A stretch of DNA of 21,819 nt from Thermomicrobiales bacterium (GTDB lineage: Bacteria; Chloroflexota; Chloroflexia; Thermomicrobiales; UBA6265). The position numbers were made by a program, and so were the translations under genes. Of this stretch, positions 1 to 7,082 are shown one piece after another. Below the pieces are notes generated by a model. That model was given only the letters and a program-made list of their open reading frames with translations, did not search any database and was not told the DNA's origin. The stretch lies in contig JAHBVL010000023.1 in the NCBI GenBank assembly GCA_019637585.1, forward strand, positions 1 through 21,819. The letters run 5' to 3'. Within the stretch, counting starts at the first letter, position 1; the number at the start of each line of letters is the position of its first letter.

Positions 1-43
1 GTTTCCGCCCGGGCGCGTTCGCATTCGAATTTCTCGGTTCGGA

Positions 44-1297
44 CTACTGGGAGAGGTCGACGTCCCGCGATTCGATGATGACAACCTCTTCGCCCTGGAT
101 AGCCCAGATGTTGATGGTACCGGTGAGGACGTCACCGTTCTCATCGAGATTCTGGCTACCGGCGGCGCCTTCGTAGTCGATGTCAGTGCCAGCGGCGATC
201 AGCTCGAGCGCTGCCGTCCAGCCATCGGAGCCAGGACCAACCACCTCACCCGGAGGATTCGCCACGTCGCGCAGAACATCGCGCATGGCAGTTGGGTCGA
301 CAGAATCGGCAACCTCAGCGGCCAGCGCGATCAGGTAGATTGCGTCATAGCCTTCCCGCAGGTACGGCACCGACGGCTGAGTTCCGAACGCAGCCTCGAA
401 GGCCACGTCGAACGCGTCGCCGGCAGCGGTGTCGGGAGCGCCGGCCGATGTGCCCTGCATTCCTTCAAACGCGGACCAGCCGAGCTCAGCGAACATGTCC
501 GGCGAGCGGCCACCGTCCGAGAAGAGGAAGTTCTCGACCAGACCCTGCTCGACAGCTTCGCGCAGATAGACGCTCATGCTCTCGGGGTAGCTGATGGCCA
601 CCAGCACGTCCGGGTTGCCATCGGTGCAGGCGGTCAGCTCGGAAACGAATGAGCCCTGGGCGCTTTCGTGCGGAACCTGGGCGGTCACGGTGCCACCGAG
701 CGCTTCGAACGACTCAGTGAAAACCGCGCTCAGACCCTGGCCATAGGGACCATTGATGTACATGGTGCAGGCCGAGGTGTACCCAAGACCCTGCGCGACT
801 TCGGCCATCACCTTGCCCTGCGCCGAGTCGGCGATGGTGGTGCGGAAGAAGAAGTCGTTGTCCTCGACCGGAGTCAGGGCATTCGAGGTCGCGGAGTGGG
901 AGAAGTGGAGAATGTGGCCAGGACCGGTCACAGTCTCGATCACCTGCTGAGCCACGCCGGACGCTGCCGGGCCGACGATGGCGCTGACGCCCTCGACTTC
1001 GACCAGGCGGCGGGCCTCTTCGACGGCCTGCTGGGGAGCGGTTCCGTCGTCACCCTGAACCAGCTCGACTGGCTGGCCATTGACGCCGCCCGCTGCGTTG
1101 ATCTCATCAACTGCGAGCTGCATCGCATTGAACATCGGCTGACCGAAGTCGGAAAGATCGCCGGTGAACGGCAACAACGCGCCGATCTTCAGCGGCGCAA
1201 TCTCATCCTGGGCGGTGGTGGTCCCAGCGCCACGCGAAATCGCCATAGGAATGGTCAGCATCAGAGCGAATGCGACCAGAATCAAACGGGAACGCAT
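44..1297 (-). CDS. Branched-chain-type ABC transporter substrate-binding protein (Peripla_BP_6)
   Basis: Extracytoplasmic solute receptor of the LivK/leucine-isoleucine-valine family, about 417 aa, which is normal for the family. Residues 1-29 form a signal peptide with a hydrophobic core ending near TTAQ. The mature N-terminus has the family signature IGALLPFTGDLSDFG, followed by AVDEINAAGGVNGQPVEL, and later VSAIVGPAASGV and YDAIYLIALAAEVA. I chose the ATG at 1297 over the upstream one at 1327 because AGGGAGGA lies just before it and the signal peptide then starts cleanly as MRSRLIL. No lipobox cysteine is seen, which is unusual for a receptor in a monoderm-like lineage. Permease and ATPase genes are not in the window; only 43 bp remain downstream, so partners may lie beyond the left edge. 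The substrate cannot be read from the sequence: amino acids, amides, urea or aromatic acids are all possible. Confidence 0.9.
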   Translation of the reverse strand: MRSRLILVAFALMLTIPMAISRGAGTTTAQDEIAPLKIGALLPFTGDLSDFGQPMFNAMQLAVDEINAAGGVNGQPVELVQGDDGTAPQQAVEEARRLVEVEGVSAIVGPAASGVAQQVIETVTGPGHILHFSHSATSNALTPVEDNDFFFRTTIADSAQGKVMAEVAQGLGYTSACTMYINGPYGQGLSAVFTESFEALGGTVTAQVPHESAQGSFVSELTACTDGNPDVLVAISYPESMSVYLREAVEQGLVENFLFSDGGRSPDMFAELGWSAFEGMQGTSAGAPDTAAGDAFDVAFEAAFGTQPSVPYLREGYDAIYLIALAAEVADSVDPTAMRDVLRDVANPPGEVVGPGSDGWTAALELIAAGTDIDYEGAAGSQNLDENGDVLTGTINIWAIQGEEVVIIESRDVDLSQ

Positions 1298-1300
1298 GTT

Positions 1301-1308
1301 TCCTCCCT
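1301..1308 (-). promoter_or_regulatory. Strong Shine-Dalgarno of the substrate-binding protein gene
   Basis: On the minus strand AGGGAGGA precedes the ATG at 1297 by three bases. It decides the start in favour of 1297 over the in-frame upstream ATG at 1327. Confidence 0.75.
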
Positions 1309-1489
1309 GTGATATGAGAACCGGCACATTTCCAGGCCAATTTCATGCAAAACCTGGGCCGAACGCATAGTAACGCAAAACAGCGGCCACTTTCGATTCA
1401 GAAGGGGATGTTCACAGATCCAGTGGCGCTCATCCTCCAGTTTTGCGATGCTGCCGGTGTTGGAATCTGTCTGCCTAGTCCAGGAGCGT

Positions 1490-2509
1490 GTGAATCCCGT
1501 GCTTATCGACATCACACCCATCGAGAAACTCGACTTCGATTCAAAGGGAGCGCGATTCTATTCGGTGCCGTTCACGTCGGATGGGATGTGGGCTCGCACT
1601 CGCCTGCCCCTCTACGTCGCCTCATCCGGTAAACCGGGCAACACCGTGCTGGCCATTGGCGGCACCCACGGCGACGAGTACGAGGGACCAGTGGGGCTCA
1701 AGAATCTGATCCAGGAGTTCGATCCCGATGCTCTGGTCAGCGGGCGGTTGATCGTGGTTCCTGTCTTCAATGTGCCGGCCTTCAACGCGGCGCAGCGCGC
1801 TTCTCCCCAGGACGGGATCAACATGAACCGCGCGTTTCCCGGCAATGCCGCCGGGTCGATCACCTACCGGATGGCGCGGTTCATGACGGATGAGCTTCTC
1901 AGCCGGGCTGACGTGGTGATCGACATTCACTCGGGTGGCGTCGGCTACGAGATCGCCCGGTGTATGTCGTTCCACAAGGTCGATGACCCGGAGATGCACA
2001 AACGGTTCAAGGAAACGGCATTCCTCTTTGGAACCCCCTTCACGATGATCTACACCGGAGGCATGGGCACCGGACTCCTGACCGAAGAAGCGGAAAAGAT
2101 GGGCAAGATCACCATCGGCAGCGAACTCGGGTTTGGCGCATCCACCGACTATTGGGGTGTTCGCTGGGCTCATCAGGGCACCCTGAATGTGATGCGCCAT
2201 TTCGGCCTGCTCAACTCCCCGATTGTCGACAACACCAAACCGGGGCTCGATCGACAGCGTCTGATCGAGAACACCGACATCGACCGCTGGATCACCGCCC
2301 CGGTGAGCGGCATCAGCGAGCCGATGGTCGAGTTGGGTACGTACGTGACCAAAGGGACGCCGGTGACCCGTATTCACGATTTCGATCGCTGGGACGAGCC
2401 GGGGGTGGTCATTCACGCCGACGTCGATGGCTGGGTCCTCTGCCGGAAGTTCCGCGCCGAAACGGAGCAGGGTGAGGTCGTGATGGTCATTGCGGAGGAG
2501 GTCGATTAG
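1490..2509 (+). CDS. Succinylglutamate desuccinylase/aspartoacylase-family zinc deacylase (DoeB-like)
   Basis: Zinc-dependent amide hydrolase of the M14-like AstE/AspA family, about 339 aa. The zinc ligands are visible as H60 and E63 in GGTHGDEYEGP and H147 in DIHSGG. The general-base Glu is probably E212 in GSELGFG. INMNRAFPG is also typical. The closest remembered relatives are the DoeB N-acetyl-diaminobutyrate deacetylases of ectoine breakdown, which share GxHGDEYEGP and a similar NRxFPG. The C-terminal 90 residues (APVSGISEPMVELGTYVTKG) form the beta-barrel/lipoyl-like tail common in this subgroup. The start is uncertain. GTG at 1490 follows AGGAG by only 3 bases, GTG at 1499 by 12, and an ATG at 1448 has no Shine-Dalgarno. 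The gene diverges from the substrate-binding protein gene, so it might act on the imported compound; that is inference. The rest of the ectoine-degradation set is absent here. Confidence 0.85.
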   Translation: MNPVLIDITPIEKLDFDSKGARFYSVPFTSDGMWARTRLPLYVASSGKPGNTVLAIGGTHGDEYEGPVGLKNLIQEFDPDALVSGRLIVVPVFNVPAFNAAQRASPQDGINMNRAFPGNAAGSITYRMARFMTDELLSRADVVIDIHSGGVGYEIARCMSFHKVDDPEMHKRFKETAFLFGTPFTMIYTGGMGTGLLTEEAEKMGKITIGSELGFGASTDYWGVRWAHQGTLNVMRHFGLLNSPIVDNTKPGLDRQRLIENTDIDRWITAPVSGISEPMVELGTYVTKGTPVTRIHDFDRWDEPGVVIHADVDGWVLCRKFRAETEQGEVVMVIAEEVD

Positions 2510-2572
2510 TTCCCTGCCTGAATGAAGGCGATTGGCCGTCGGAACGGTATCCTTGTTCGATTGAACTGGATG

Positions 2573-2578
2573 AGGAGG
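2573..2578 (+). promoter_or_regulatory. Shine-Dalgarno AGGAGG that fixes the start of the serine hydrolase
   Basis: AGGAGG ends at 2578 and overlaps the first in-frame GTG (2578). It sits 8 bases before the second GTG at 2587, which is therefore the likely start. Confidence 0.75.
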
Positions 2579-2586
2579 TGACGGCG

Positions 2587-4641
2587 GTGCAACGGCGACA
2601 GATTTTCAGATTCCTGGGTGTGCTTTCGCTCGTCGTCGCCCTGTTGATCCCCCTGGCGACGCCAGCGGCTGCCCAGGGTGGCAGCGAGACCTATACCGAA
2701 CCTGAGGGTCGTTTCTCCTTTCCGGTTCCATCGGGATGGACGGTCGACGAGCAGGATGGGTTCGTCCTGCTTGCCGATCCGGATGGCGACATCACCTTCG
2801 CCATGCTGGTTACAGAGGCCGCGGATGCCCGGGCGGGCATCGCCGCGGCGTGGGACATCGTCGAGCCGGAGTTCGACCTGGAGCCCCTTCCCGGGTCGGA
2901 TCAGGACTTGCCCGCGCAGGGCGAGATCGATGAGATCGTGGTTCTGACCTACGACATCGGTCAGTCGACTGGCCAGGTCGTGCAGGCGATCGGCCAGCGG
3001 GTCGGTGACCAGAATTACGTGATGATCATCGGCGGGTCGCTCGATGCCGCCGCCCGCCGGAATTCGCAGATTCAACTGATCGCTGCGGGATTCGTTTTCG
3101 GCGACGAGGAAACCACCGACTATTCGCAGGCGGAAGCAGCGCCGTTCGAGGGGGAGTTGGTCGACGCATTCAGCACGTTCGCCGGTGAGCTGTTCGAGCG
3201 ATCCGGGGTGCCAGGTGTCTCGATTGCCGTCGTCCAGAACGGAGAGATCGTCTACGCCCAGGGTCTTGGGGTGACGGTGGCTGGCGGTTCCCAGCCGGTT
3301 ACTCCCGACACGTTGATGATGATCGGTTCGGTGTCGAAATCGTTCACCACAACTATGATGGCCTCGATGGTCGACCAGGGGTTGTTCGACTGGGACACGC
3401 CGGTGGTCGACGTTCTGCCCGGTTTCCAGTTCTCCGATCCGGAGCTGACGGCACAGATCACCATGCGCAATCTGGTCTGCGCCTGTACCGGCGTGCCGCG
3501 TCGCGATCTCGAGCTGATTTTCAGTGCCAACGAGCTGACAGCCGAGGAGATCATCACCTCGCTGGCCGGGTTCGAGGTGTTCACCGATTTCGGTGAGGCT
3601 TTCCAGTACAGCAACCAGATGGTCGCGGTTGCCGGCTACGTTGCCGCGCATGCCGCTGGCGGGGTGTATGGCGATCTCGACGACGCGTATACGCAGGAGC
3701 TGCAACGGCGGGTGCTCGATCCACTGGGCATGGAGCGAACCACCCTTTCGTTCATCAACGCGTCGCTCGATCCGGATGTCGCTTCGCCGCACAGCCATCC
3801 GCCGGAAGAGGACTTCCAGCCGCTTGGTCTCGATACCGAAGCGCTTCTCGAACCGGTGAAACCGGCGGGAACGCTCTGGTCGACGGCCAACGAGCTCGGC
3901 AGCTACCTGATCATGCAGCTCAACGATGGGGTGGCGCCATCGGGTGTGGTGGTCGCATCGCCGGACAATCTCCTCCAGACCCGCGAACCCCAGATCGAGA
4001 TCACGACCACGATCAGCTACGGTCTGGGCTGGACGGTGGAAGACCGAAATGGGCTCCAGGTGATCAGCCATGGCGGCAACACCATGGGCTTCACCTCCTA
4101 TCTGTCGTTCCTTCCCGGGGCCGATCTGGGACTGGCGGTGCTGATCAATGGTCAGGCCGCCAACGGATTCGGGGAAGCGCTGGAAGCGCGCCTGCTGGAA
4201 CTCGTACTCGGTTTGCCGGAGGCGATCGAGGGGCAGCTCGACCAAGGGATGCCGGGCGATGGCACGCCAGAAGCCGAAGCGTCACCCGTGGCTGTCGCAT
4301 CCACGATGGCGATAGCGCCCGAGCCGACATTCTTTGGCGAACGGCCGACCGAAGAGGAGGTTGCGGATCTCCTGGGGAGCTACACCGAAGCGAGTCTGGG
4401 CGATGTGACGATCAGCTGGTCCATCGACGATGGGCTGGTCTTCGATGCCGGCGAGTTCACGGCAGAGCTCAGACCGACGACGGGAGACGCCGCCGCGTTC
4501 GGCGACTGGATCATGATCGACGGTCCGATTGCCGGAACGCCATTCACCGTGGAGACGAGTGACGATGGCGAACCGGCGCTGGTGCTCAATGGTGGCAGTG
4601 ACATCTACCGATTTGTGAGGGTTGAGGACGAGCCGGTGTGA
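2587..4641 (+). CDS. Secreted serine beta-lactamase-like hydrolase (class C / PBP4* type)
   Basis: About 684 aa. A signal peptide (residues 1-30, core FLGVLSLVVALLIPLA, cleavage near AAAQ) predicts export. Residues 35-175 form a separate domain starting YTEPEGRFSFPVPSGW, similar in style to PsbP/DUF1795-like lipoprotein domains. Residues 200-550 are the beta-lactamase/transpeptidase-like domain, with nucleophile S248-V-S-K251, Y341-S-N343 and H495-G-G. This is the SxxK, YxN, HxG set of class C enzymes, esterases and D-aminopeptidases. A low-complexity linker (GTPEAEASPVAV) leads to a beta-rich C-terminal domain from about residue 590 (LLGSYTEASLGDVTISW), resembling the DUF3471-type tail of this superfamily. 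The start is GTG 2587. Whether it cleaves peptides, esters or beta-lactams cannot be told. It lies 77 bp after the deacylase gene, on the same strand. Confidence 0.88.
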   Translation: MQRRQIFRFLGVLSLVVALLIPLATPAAAQGGSETYTEPEGRFSFPVPSGWTVDEQDGFVLLADPDGDITFAMLVTEAADARAGIAAAWDIVEPEFDLEPLPGSDQDLPAQGEIDEIVVLTYDIGQSTGQVVQAIGQRVGDQNYVMIIGGSLDAAARRNSQIQLIAAGFVFGDEETTDYSQAEAAPFEGELVDAFSTFAGELFERSGVPGVSIAVVQNGEIVYAQGLGVTVAGGSQPVTPDTLMMIGSVSKSFTTTMMASMVDQGLFDWDTPVVDVLPGFQFSDPELTAQITMRNLVCACTGVPRRDLELIFSANELTAEEIITSLAGFEVFTDFGEAFQYSNQMVAVAGYVAAHAAGGVYGDLDDAYTQELQRRVLDPLGMERTTLSFINASLDPDVASPHSHPPEEDFQPLGLDTEALLEPVKPAGTLWSTANELGSYLIMQLNDGVAPSGVVVASPDNLLQTREPQIEITTTISYGLGWTVEDRNGLQVISHGGNTMGFTSYLSFLPGADLGLAVLINGQAANGFGEALEARLLELVLGLPEAIEGQLDQGMPGDGTPEAEASPVAVASTMAIAPEPTFFGERPTEEEVADLLGSYTEASLGDVTISWSIDDGLVFDAGEFTAELRPTTGDAAAFGDWIMIDGPIAGTPFTVETSDDGEPALVLNGGSDIYRFVRVEDEPV

Positions 4642-4654
4642 CGAAGGCCGGCTC
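4630..4654 (+). terminator. Hairpin across the stop codon of the serine hydrolase gene
   Basis: GAGCCGG (4630-4636) pairs perfectly with CCGGCTC (4648-4654) over an 11-base loop containing the TGA stop. No T-tract follows, so it is at best a weak terminator or an mRNA 3' stabiliser. Confidence 0.3.
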
Positions 4655-4681
4655 TCCCAGATAGGTAGGGTAGTTGCGAAA

Positions 4682-4697
4682 GCGCCATAAATGGCGC
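4682..4697. repeat. Perfect palindrome in the gap between convergent genes
   Basis: GCGCCAT-AA-ATGGCGC is a perfect 7-bp inverted repeat in the 138-bp gap between the serine hydrolase and the convergent MerR gene. From memory, its surroundings (GCGAAAGCGCCATAAATGGC) resemble a short dispersed intergenic repeat of several high-GC bacterial genomes; this was not checked. It is symmetric, so it could aid termination from either side. Confidence 0.45.
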
Positions 4698-4779
4698 GGC
4701 TACGCATCGTCGTGGGACGCACGGCAGGATCGACGCGTTGTCGCGGTGCGGTGTCGGCGCTGTGCCAGCAGCGCGGGTG

Positions 4780-5493
4780 CTATGAATCAGCGCTATGCAG
4801 GTATCCAGCCAGATCGCGGATTTCCGCGGCGTTGAAGCCGGCCACATCGTCGTTCTGTTGCCACACCTGACCAAGCGACGCTCTGATGCCGGGGTCGCCG
4901 CCGGTGAAGGCGTCGATGAGCGATTGCCATTCAGTGGCCATGGCCCGGACCTGCGGTGATGCCGGATCGATGCCTGACTCCCTGGCGGTTCGGACGCGAT
5001 CGATGAGATCGGTCCATTGCGTTTCGGCAGCGCGCATACCGGCGTCCCCCAGGTCAGCTGCCCGCTCAGCGAGGGTGTCCAGTTGCTCCTTCGTGTAGTG
5101 CTTTTCCACCTTGGCTAGCTCCTCTATGAGTTGCAGCATGGCGCCGCTTGTGGCGGCGTCGTGCTGATCGAGTAAGGCGATGACGCCGGCGATGCGACTC
5201 CTCAGCGCCGATTGCCTGCGGATCTGTTCGTCAGTGGCCGACAACAGCTGTTCGAGCGAGTCCCTCACCGCCAGACCGCGATCGAGAACCGAGCCGATCG
5301 CCGCCAGCGAGAGGCCCATCGACTGCAGCGACCGGACCTGCTGCAAGCGGGCGATATCGTCGTCGCTGTACAGCCGGTAGCCAGCATCCGATCTGGCCGA
5401 CGGCGTGAGCAGTCCGATCTCGTCATAATGTCGCAGCGTTCGGACCGTCAGTCCCGAATCCCTGCTGACTTCTCCGATCGTCCGGTATTGCAC
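4780..5493 (-). CDS. MerR-family transcriptional regulator with TipAS-like ligand domain
   Basis: About 237 aa from GTG 5493. Residues 2-72 are a MerR winged helix-turn-helix: YRTIGEVSRDSGLTVRTLRH, then YDEIGLLTPSARSDAGYRLY. A dimerisation helix follows at about 72-115. The C-terminal 120 residues (EKHYTKEQLDTLAER, AMATEWQSLIDAFTGGDPGI) match the TipAS drug-binding domain found in multidrug-responsive activators. The mRNA start predicted from the promoter (about 5516) leaves room for GGAG nine bases before GTG 5493. GTG 5508 and ATG 5502 are in frame but poorly placed relative to a Shine-Dalgarno. The regulator probably binds its own promoter (IR 5530-5550) and twists the 19-bp spacer when bound to a ligand. 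It is divergent from the DUF4389 genes, which could be its targets. The ligand is unknown. Confidence 0.92.
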   Translation of the reverse strand: MQYRTIGEVSRDSGLTVRTLRHYDEIGLLTPSARSDAGYRLYSDDDIARLQQVRSLQSMGLSLAAIGSVLDRGLAVRDSLEQLLSATDEQIRRQSALRSRIAGVIALLDQHDAATSGAMLQLIEELAKVEKHYTKEQLDTLAERAADLGDAGMRAAETQWTDLIDRVRTARESGIDPASPQVRAMATEWQSLIDAFTGGDPGIRASLGQVWQQNDDVAGFNAAEIRDLAGYLHSADS

Positions 5494-5522
5494 GCGGTCC
5501 ATCTCCACACGACATCGATATC

Positions 5523-5553
5523 ACCCTAAACCCTCACGCCACGTGAGGGTCAA
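5523..5553 (-). promoter_or_regulatory. MerR-type promoter with 19-bp spacer and perfect operator palindrome
   Basis: Reading the minus strand, TTGACC (-35, 5548-5553) and TAGGGT (-10, 5523-5528) are separated by exactly 19 bp, the overlong spacer typical of MerR-regulated promoters. The perfect inverted repeat ACCCTCACG-TGG-CGTGAGGGT fills 5530-5550, between the two elements. It lies 14 bp upstream of the first possible start codon, so autoregulation is very likely. Confidence 0.85.
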
Positions 5554-5640
5554 GCCTTCCCTGGGACTTTGCATGCAGGGAAGCGTCGATTCGACGATTA
5601 TTGCGGCGAACCAGACCGGCAATGTGGGGGGAGAGTGATG

Positions 5641-6258
5641 ATGACCGCGAGCTCCCAGACCTTCGTCAGGGCGGCAGACCAGCCGGCGGTGCCGGAGAGC
5701 GATCCGGAAATGCTCTTCGACATCCCCTATCCGGCGTCGCTCTCCCGGTGGAAGGTGTTGGTCAAGTGGCTGCTCGTGACGCCGCATCTGGTTCTGTTCG
5801 GCTTGCTGGCCCCGGTTTTTCTGGCTGTCGTCGTTCTGGCCTGGTTCTCGATCCTGCTTACCGGCCGCTTCCCCCGTCCGCTCTGGAACTTCGAGCTGCA
5901 GTACATGCGGCGTTCCACCAACCAGACGACCTACGCCATCACGTTGCAGCGGGACGAATATCCGCCTTTCGGGGAAGCGCCCTACCCTGCGGTGCTGGAT
6001 ATCGCCTATCCGGAAGCGCTTGCGCGGTGGAAGGTGCTGGTCAAGTGGCTCTTCATGCTGCCGAATCTGCTGGCGCTGGCGGTCGTGATGGCGATTTCGG
6101 CGATAGCTGTCTTCGTGGCCTTCTGGGCCATTCTGATCACCGGGCGATATCCGCGTCCGCTGTTTGACTTCGTCACCGGTGCGTTTCGGTGGGGACATCG
6201 CTGGGGCGCCTACTTCTATCTGATGACCGACCGGTATCCGCCGTTCCGGCTGACGTAG
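5641..6258 (+). CDS. DUF4389 membrane protein, two tandem DUF4389 units
   Basis: About 205 aa; function unknown. It holds two copies of a roughly 95-residue unit. Each begins with a Tyr-Pro motif and a conserved amphipathic stretch (SRWKVLVKWLLVTPH in the first, ARWKVLVKWLFMLPN in the second). Two closely spaced hydrophobic segments follow, then a TGRFPR/TGRYPR turn and a DEYPPF or DRYPPF end. The protein is therefore an integral membrane protein with about four membrane segments and short loops. GGGGGAG precedes tandem ATGs at 5638 and 5641; the second has the better spacing. It is followed 71 bp later by a paralogue. It lies divergent from the MerR/TipAS gene, a layout often seen for regulator-target pairs, but the promoter seen in the gap faces the regulator. 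Confidence 0.85.
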   Translation: MTASSQTFVRAADQPAVPESDPEMLFDIPYPASLSRWKVLVKWLLVTPHLVLFGLLAPVFLAVVVLAWFSILLTGRFPRPLWNFELQYMRRSTNQTTYAITLQRDEYPPFGEAPYPAVLDIAYPEALARWKVLVKWLFMLPNLLALAVVMAISAIAVFVAFWAILITGRYPRPLFDFVTGAFRWGHRWGAYFYLMTDRYPPFRLT

Positions 6259-6296
6259 CGCCGAGTTGCCCTTCGAATATACGTACACTACCCTTG

Positions 6297-6311
6297 GACG
6301 ATCAGATCGTC
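6297..6311. promoter_or_regulatory. Short perfect palindrome before the second DUF4389 gene
   Basis: GACGAT-CAG-ATCGTC is a perfect 6-bp inverted repeat 18 bases upstream of the ATG at 6330 and just ahead of its GGGAGG Shine-Dalgarno. It could be an operator or a small leader hairpin; nothing else supports either use. Confidence 0.3.
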
Positions 6312-6329
6312 ACCTGTGGGAGGGCGCGA

Positions 6330-7076
6330 ATGAACAACCAGCCATCTAACTGTTCGAGCTGTGGTGCTCCGCTCAGACCGGGCGCCCAGTTTTGTGAGGA
6401 GTGCGGCACCCCGGTTTCAGCGCCGGCGGCGTCGTTGCCAGCGACTCGCCCGGAGTGGGATGTGCCGGTACTGACCGGATTCGAGTCTGCTCCACCAGCG
6501 ATGTCCTATCCCGGCGCCGATCCACTGCTGCAGTTCGAGGTCGACTATCCCGAGCGCTTGTCGCGCTGGAAGATCTTCGTCAAGTGGCTGCTGGTGATTC
6601 CGCACTTCGTCATTCTGTACATCTTCGCCCTGGCGATGTCGGTTGTCCTGTTCATCGCATTCTTTGCGATCCTGATCACGGGGCGTTTTCCGCGAGGACT
6701 GTGGGACTTCTCCCTCCTCTACACGCGTTGGTCGACGAATGTCTCGGTCTACGGAATGCTCCTGCTGCGCGATGAGTACCCGCCGTTTGGCGATGCCGCA
6801 TATCCAGCGAGAATCACGCTCGACTATCCGGAACACCTCTCTCGCTGGAAGATCTTCGTCAAATGGCTGCTGGTGATTCCACACATCATCGTGCTCATGT
6901 TCCTCAGCATCGCGATGTATGTGGCGGTCTTCATCGCCTTTGTCGCCATCCTGATCACCGGGAAATATCCTCGTGGGCTCTTCGACTTCGTCGTTGGCAC
7001 AACACGCTGGTCGTTGCGAATGTCTGCCTACGTCAGCCTCATGACCGACCGATACCCGCCATTCAGTCTGGATTGA
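6330..7076 (+). CDS. Zinc-ribbon and tandem DUF4389 membrane protein
   Basis: About 248 aa; function unknown. An N-terminal zinc ribbon has C8-x2-C11 and C22-x2-C25 (CSSCGAPL, FCEECG). A Pro/Ala-rich linker follows, then two DUF4389 units like those of the upstream gene: SRWKIFVKWLLVIPH occurs in both, followed by paired hydrophobic segments, TGRFPRG/TGKYPRG and DEYPPF/DRYPPF. It is clearly a paralogue of the gene ending at 6258 with an added metal-binding head, likely on the cytoplasmic side. ATG 6330 has GGGAGG six bases upstream; the open frame extends further 5' but that part has no family similarity. Its stop is 6 bp before the TTG of the aminopeptidase, suggesting co-transcription. Confidence 0.88.
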   Translation: MNNQPSNCSSCGAPLRPGAQFCEECGTPVSAPAASLPATRPEWDVPVLTGFESAPPAMSYPGADPLLQFEVDYPERLSRWKIFVKWLLVIPHFVILYIFALAMSVVLFIAFFAILITGRFPRGLWDFSLLYTRWSTNVSVYGMLLLRDEYPPFGDAAYPARITLDYPEHLSRWKIFVKWLLVIPHIIVLMFLSIAMYVAVFIAFVAILITGKYPRGLFDFVVGTTRWSLRMSAYVSLMTDRYPPFSLD

Positions 7077-7082
7077 TCTGAT

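Noticed and set aside
1-43. Partial gene at the left edge
   Set aside because: Only 43 bases lie beyond the stop of the substrate-binding protein gene; too little to support a gene.
2506-4245. Long minus-strand open frame of 579 codons opposite the serine hydrolase
   Set aside because: It is the antisense shadow of a gene with clear motifs. Its product is Arg/His-rich with no domain, signal peptide or proper start site.
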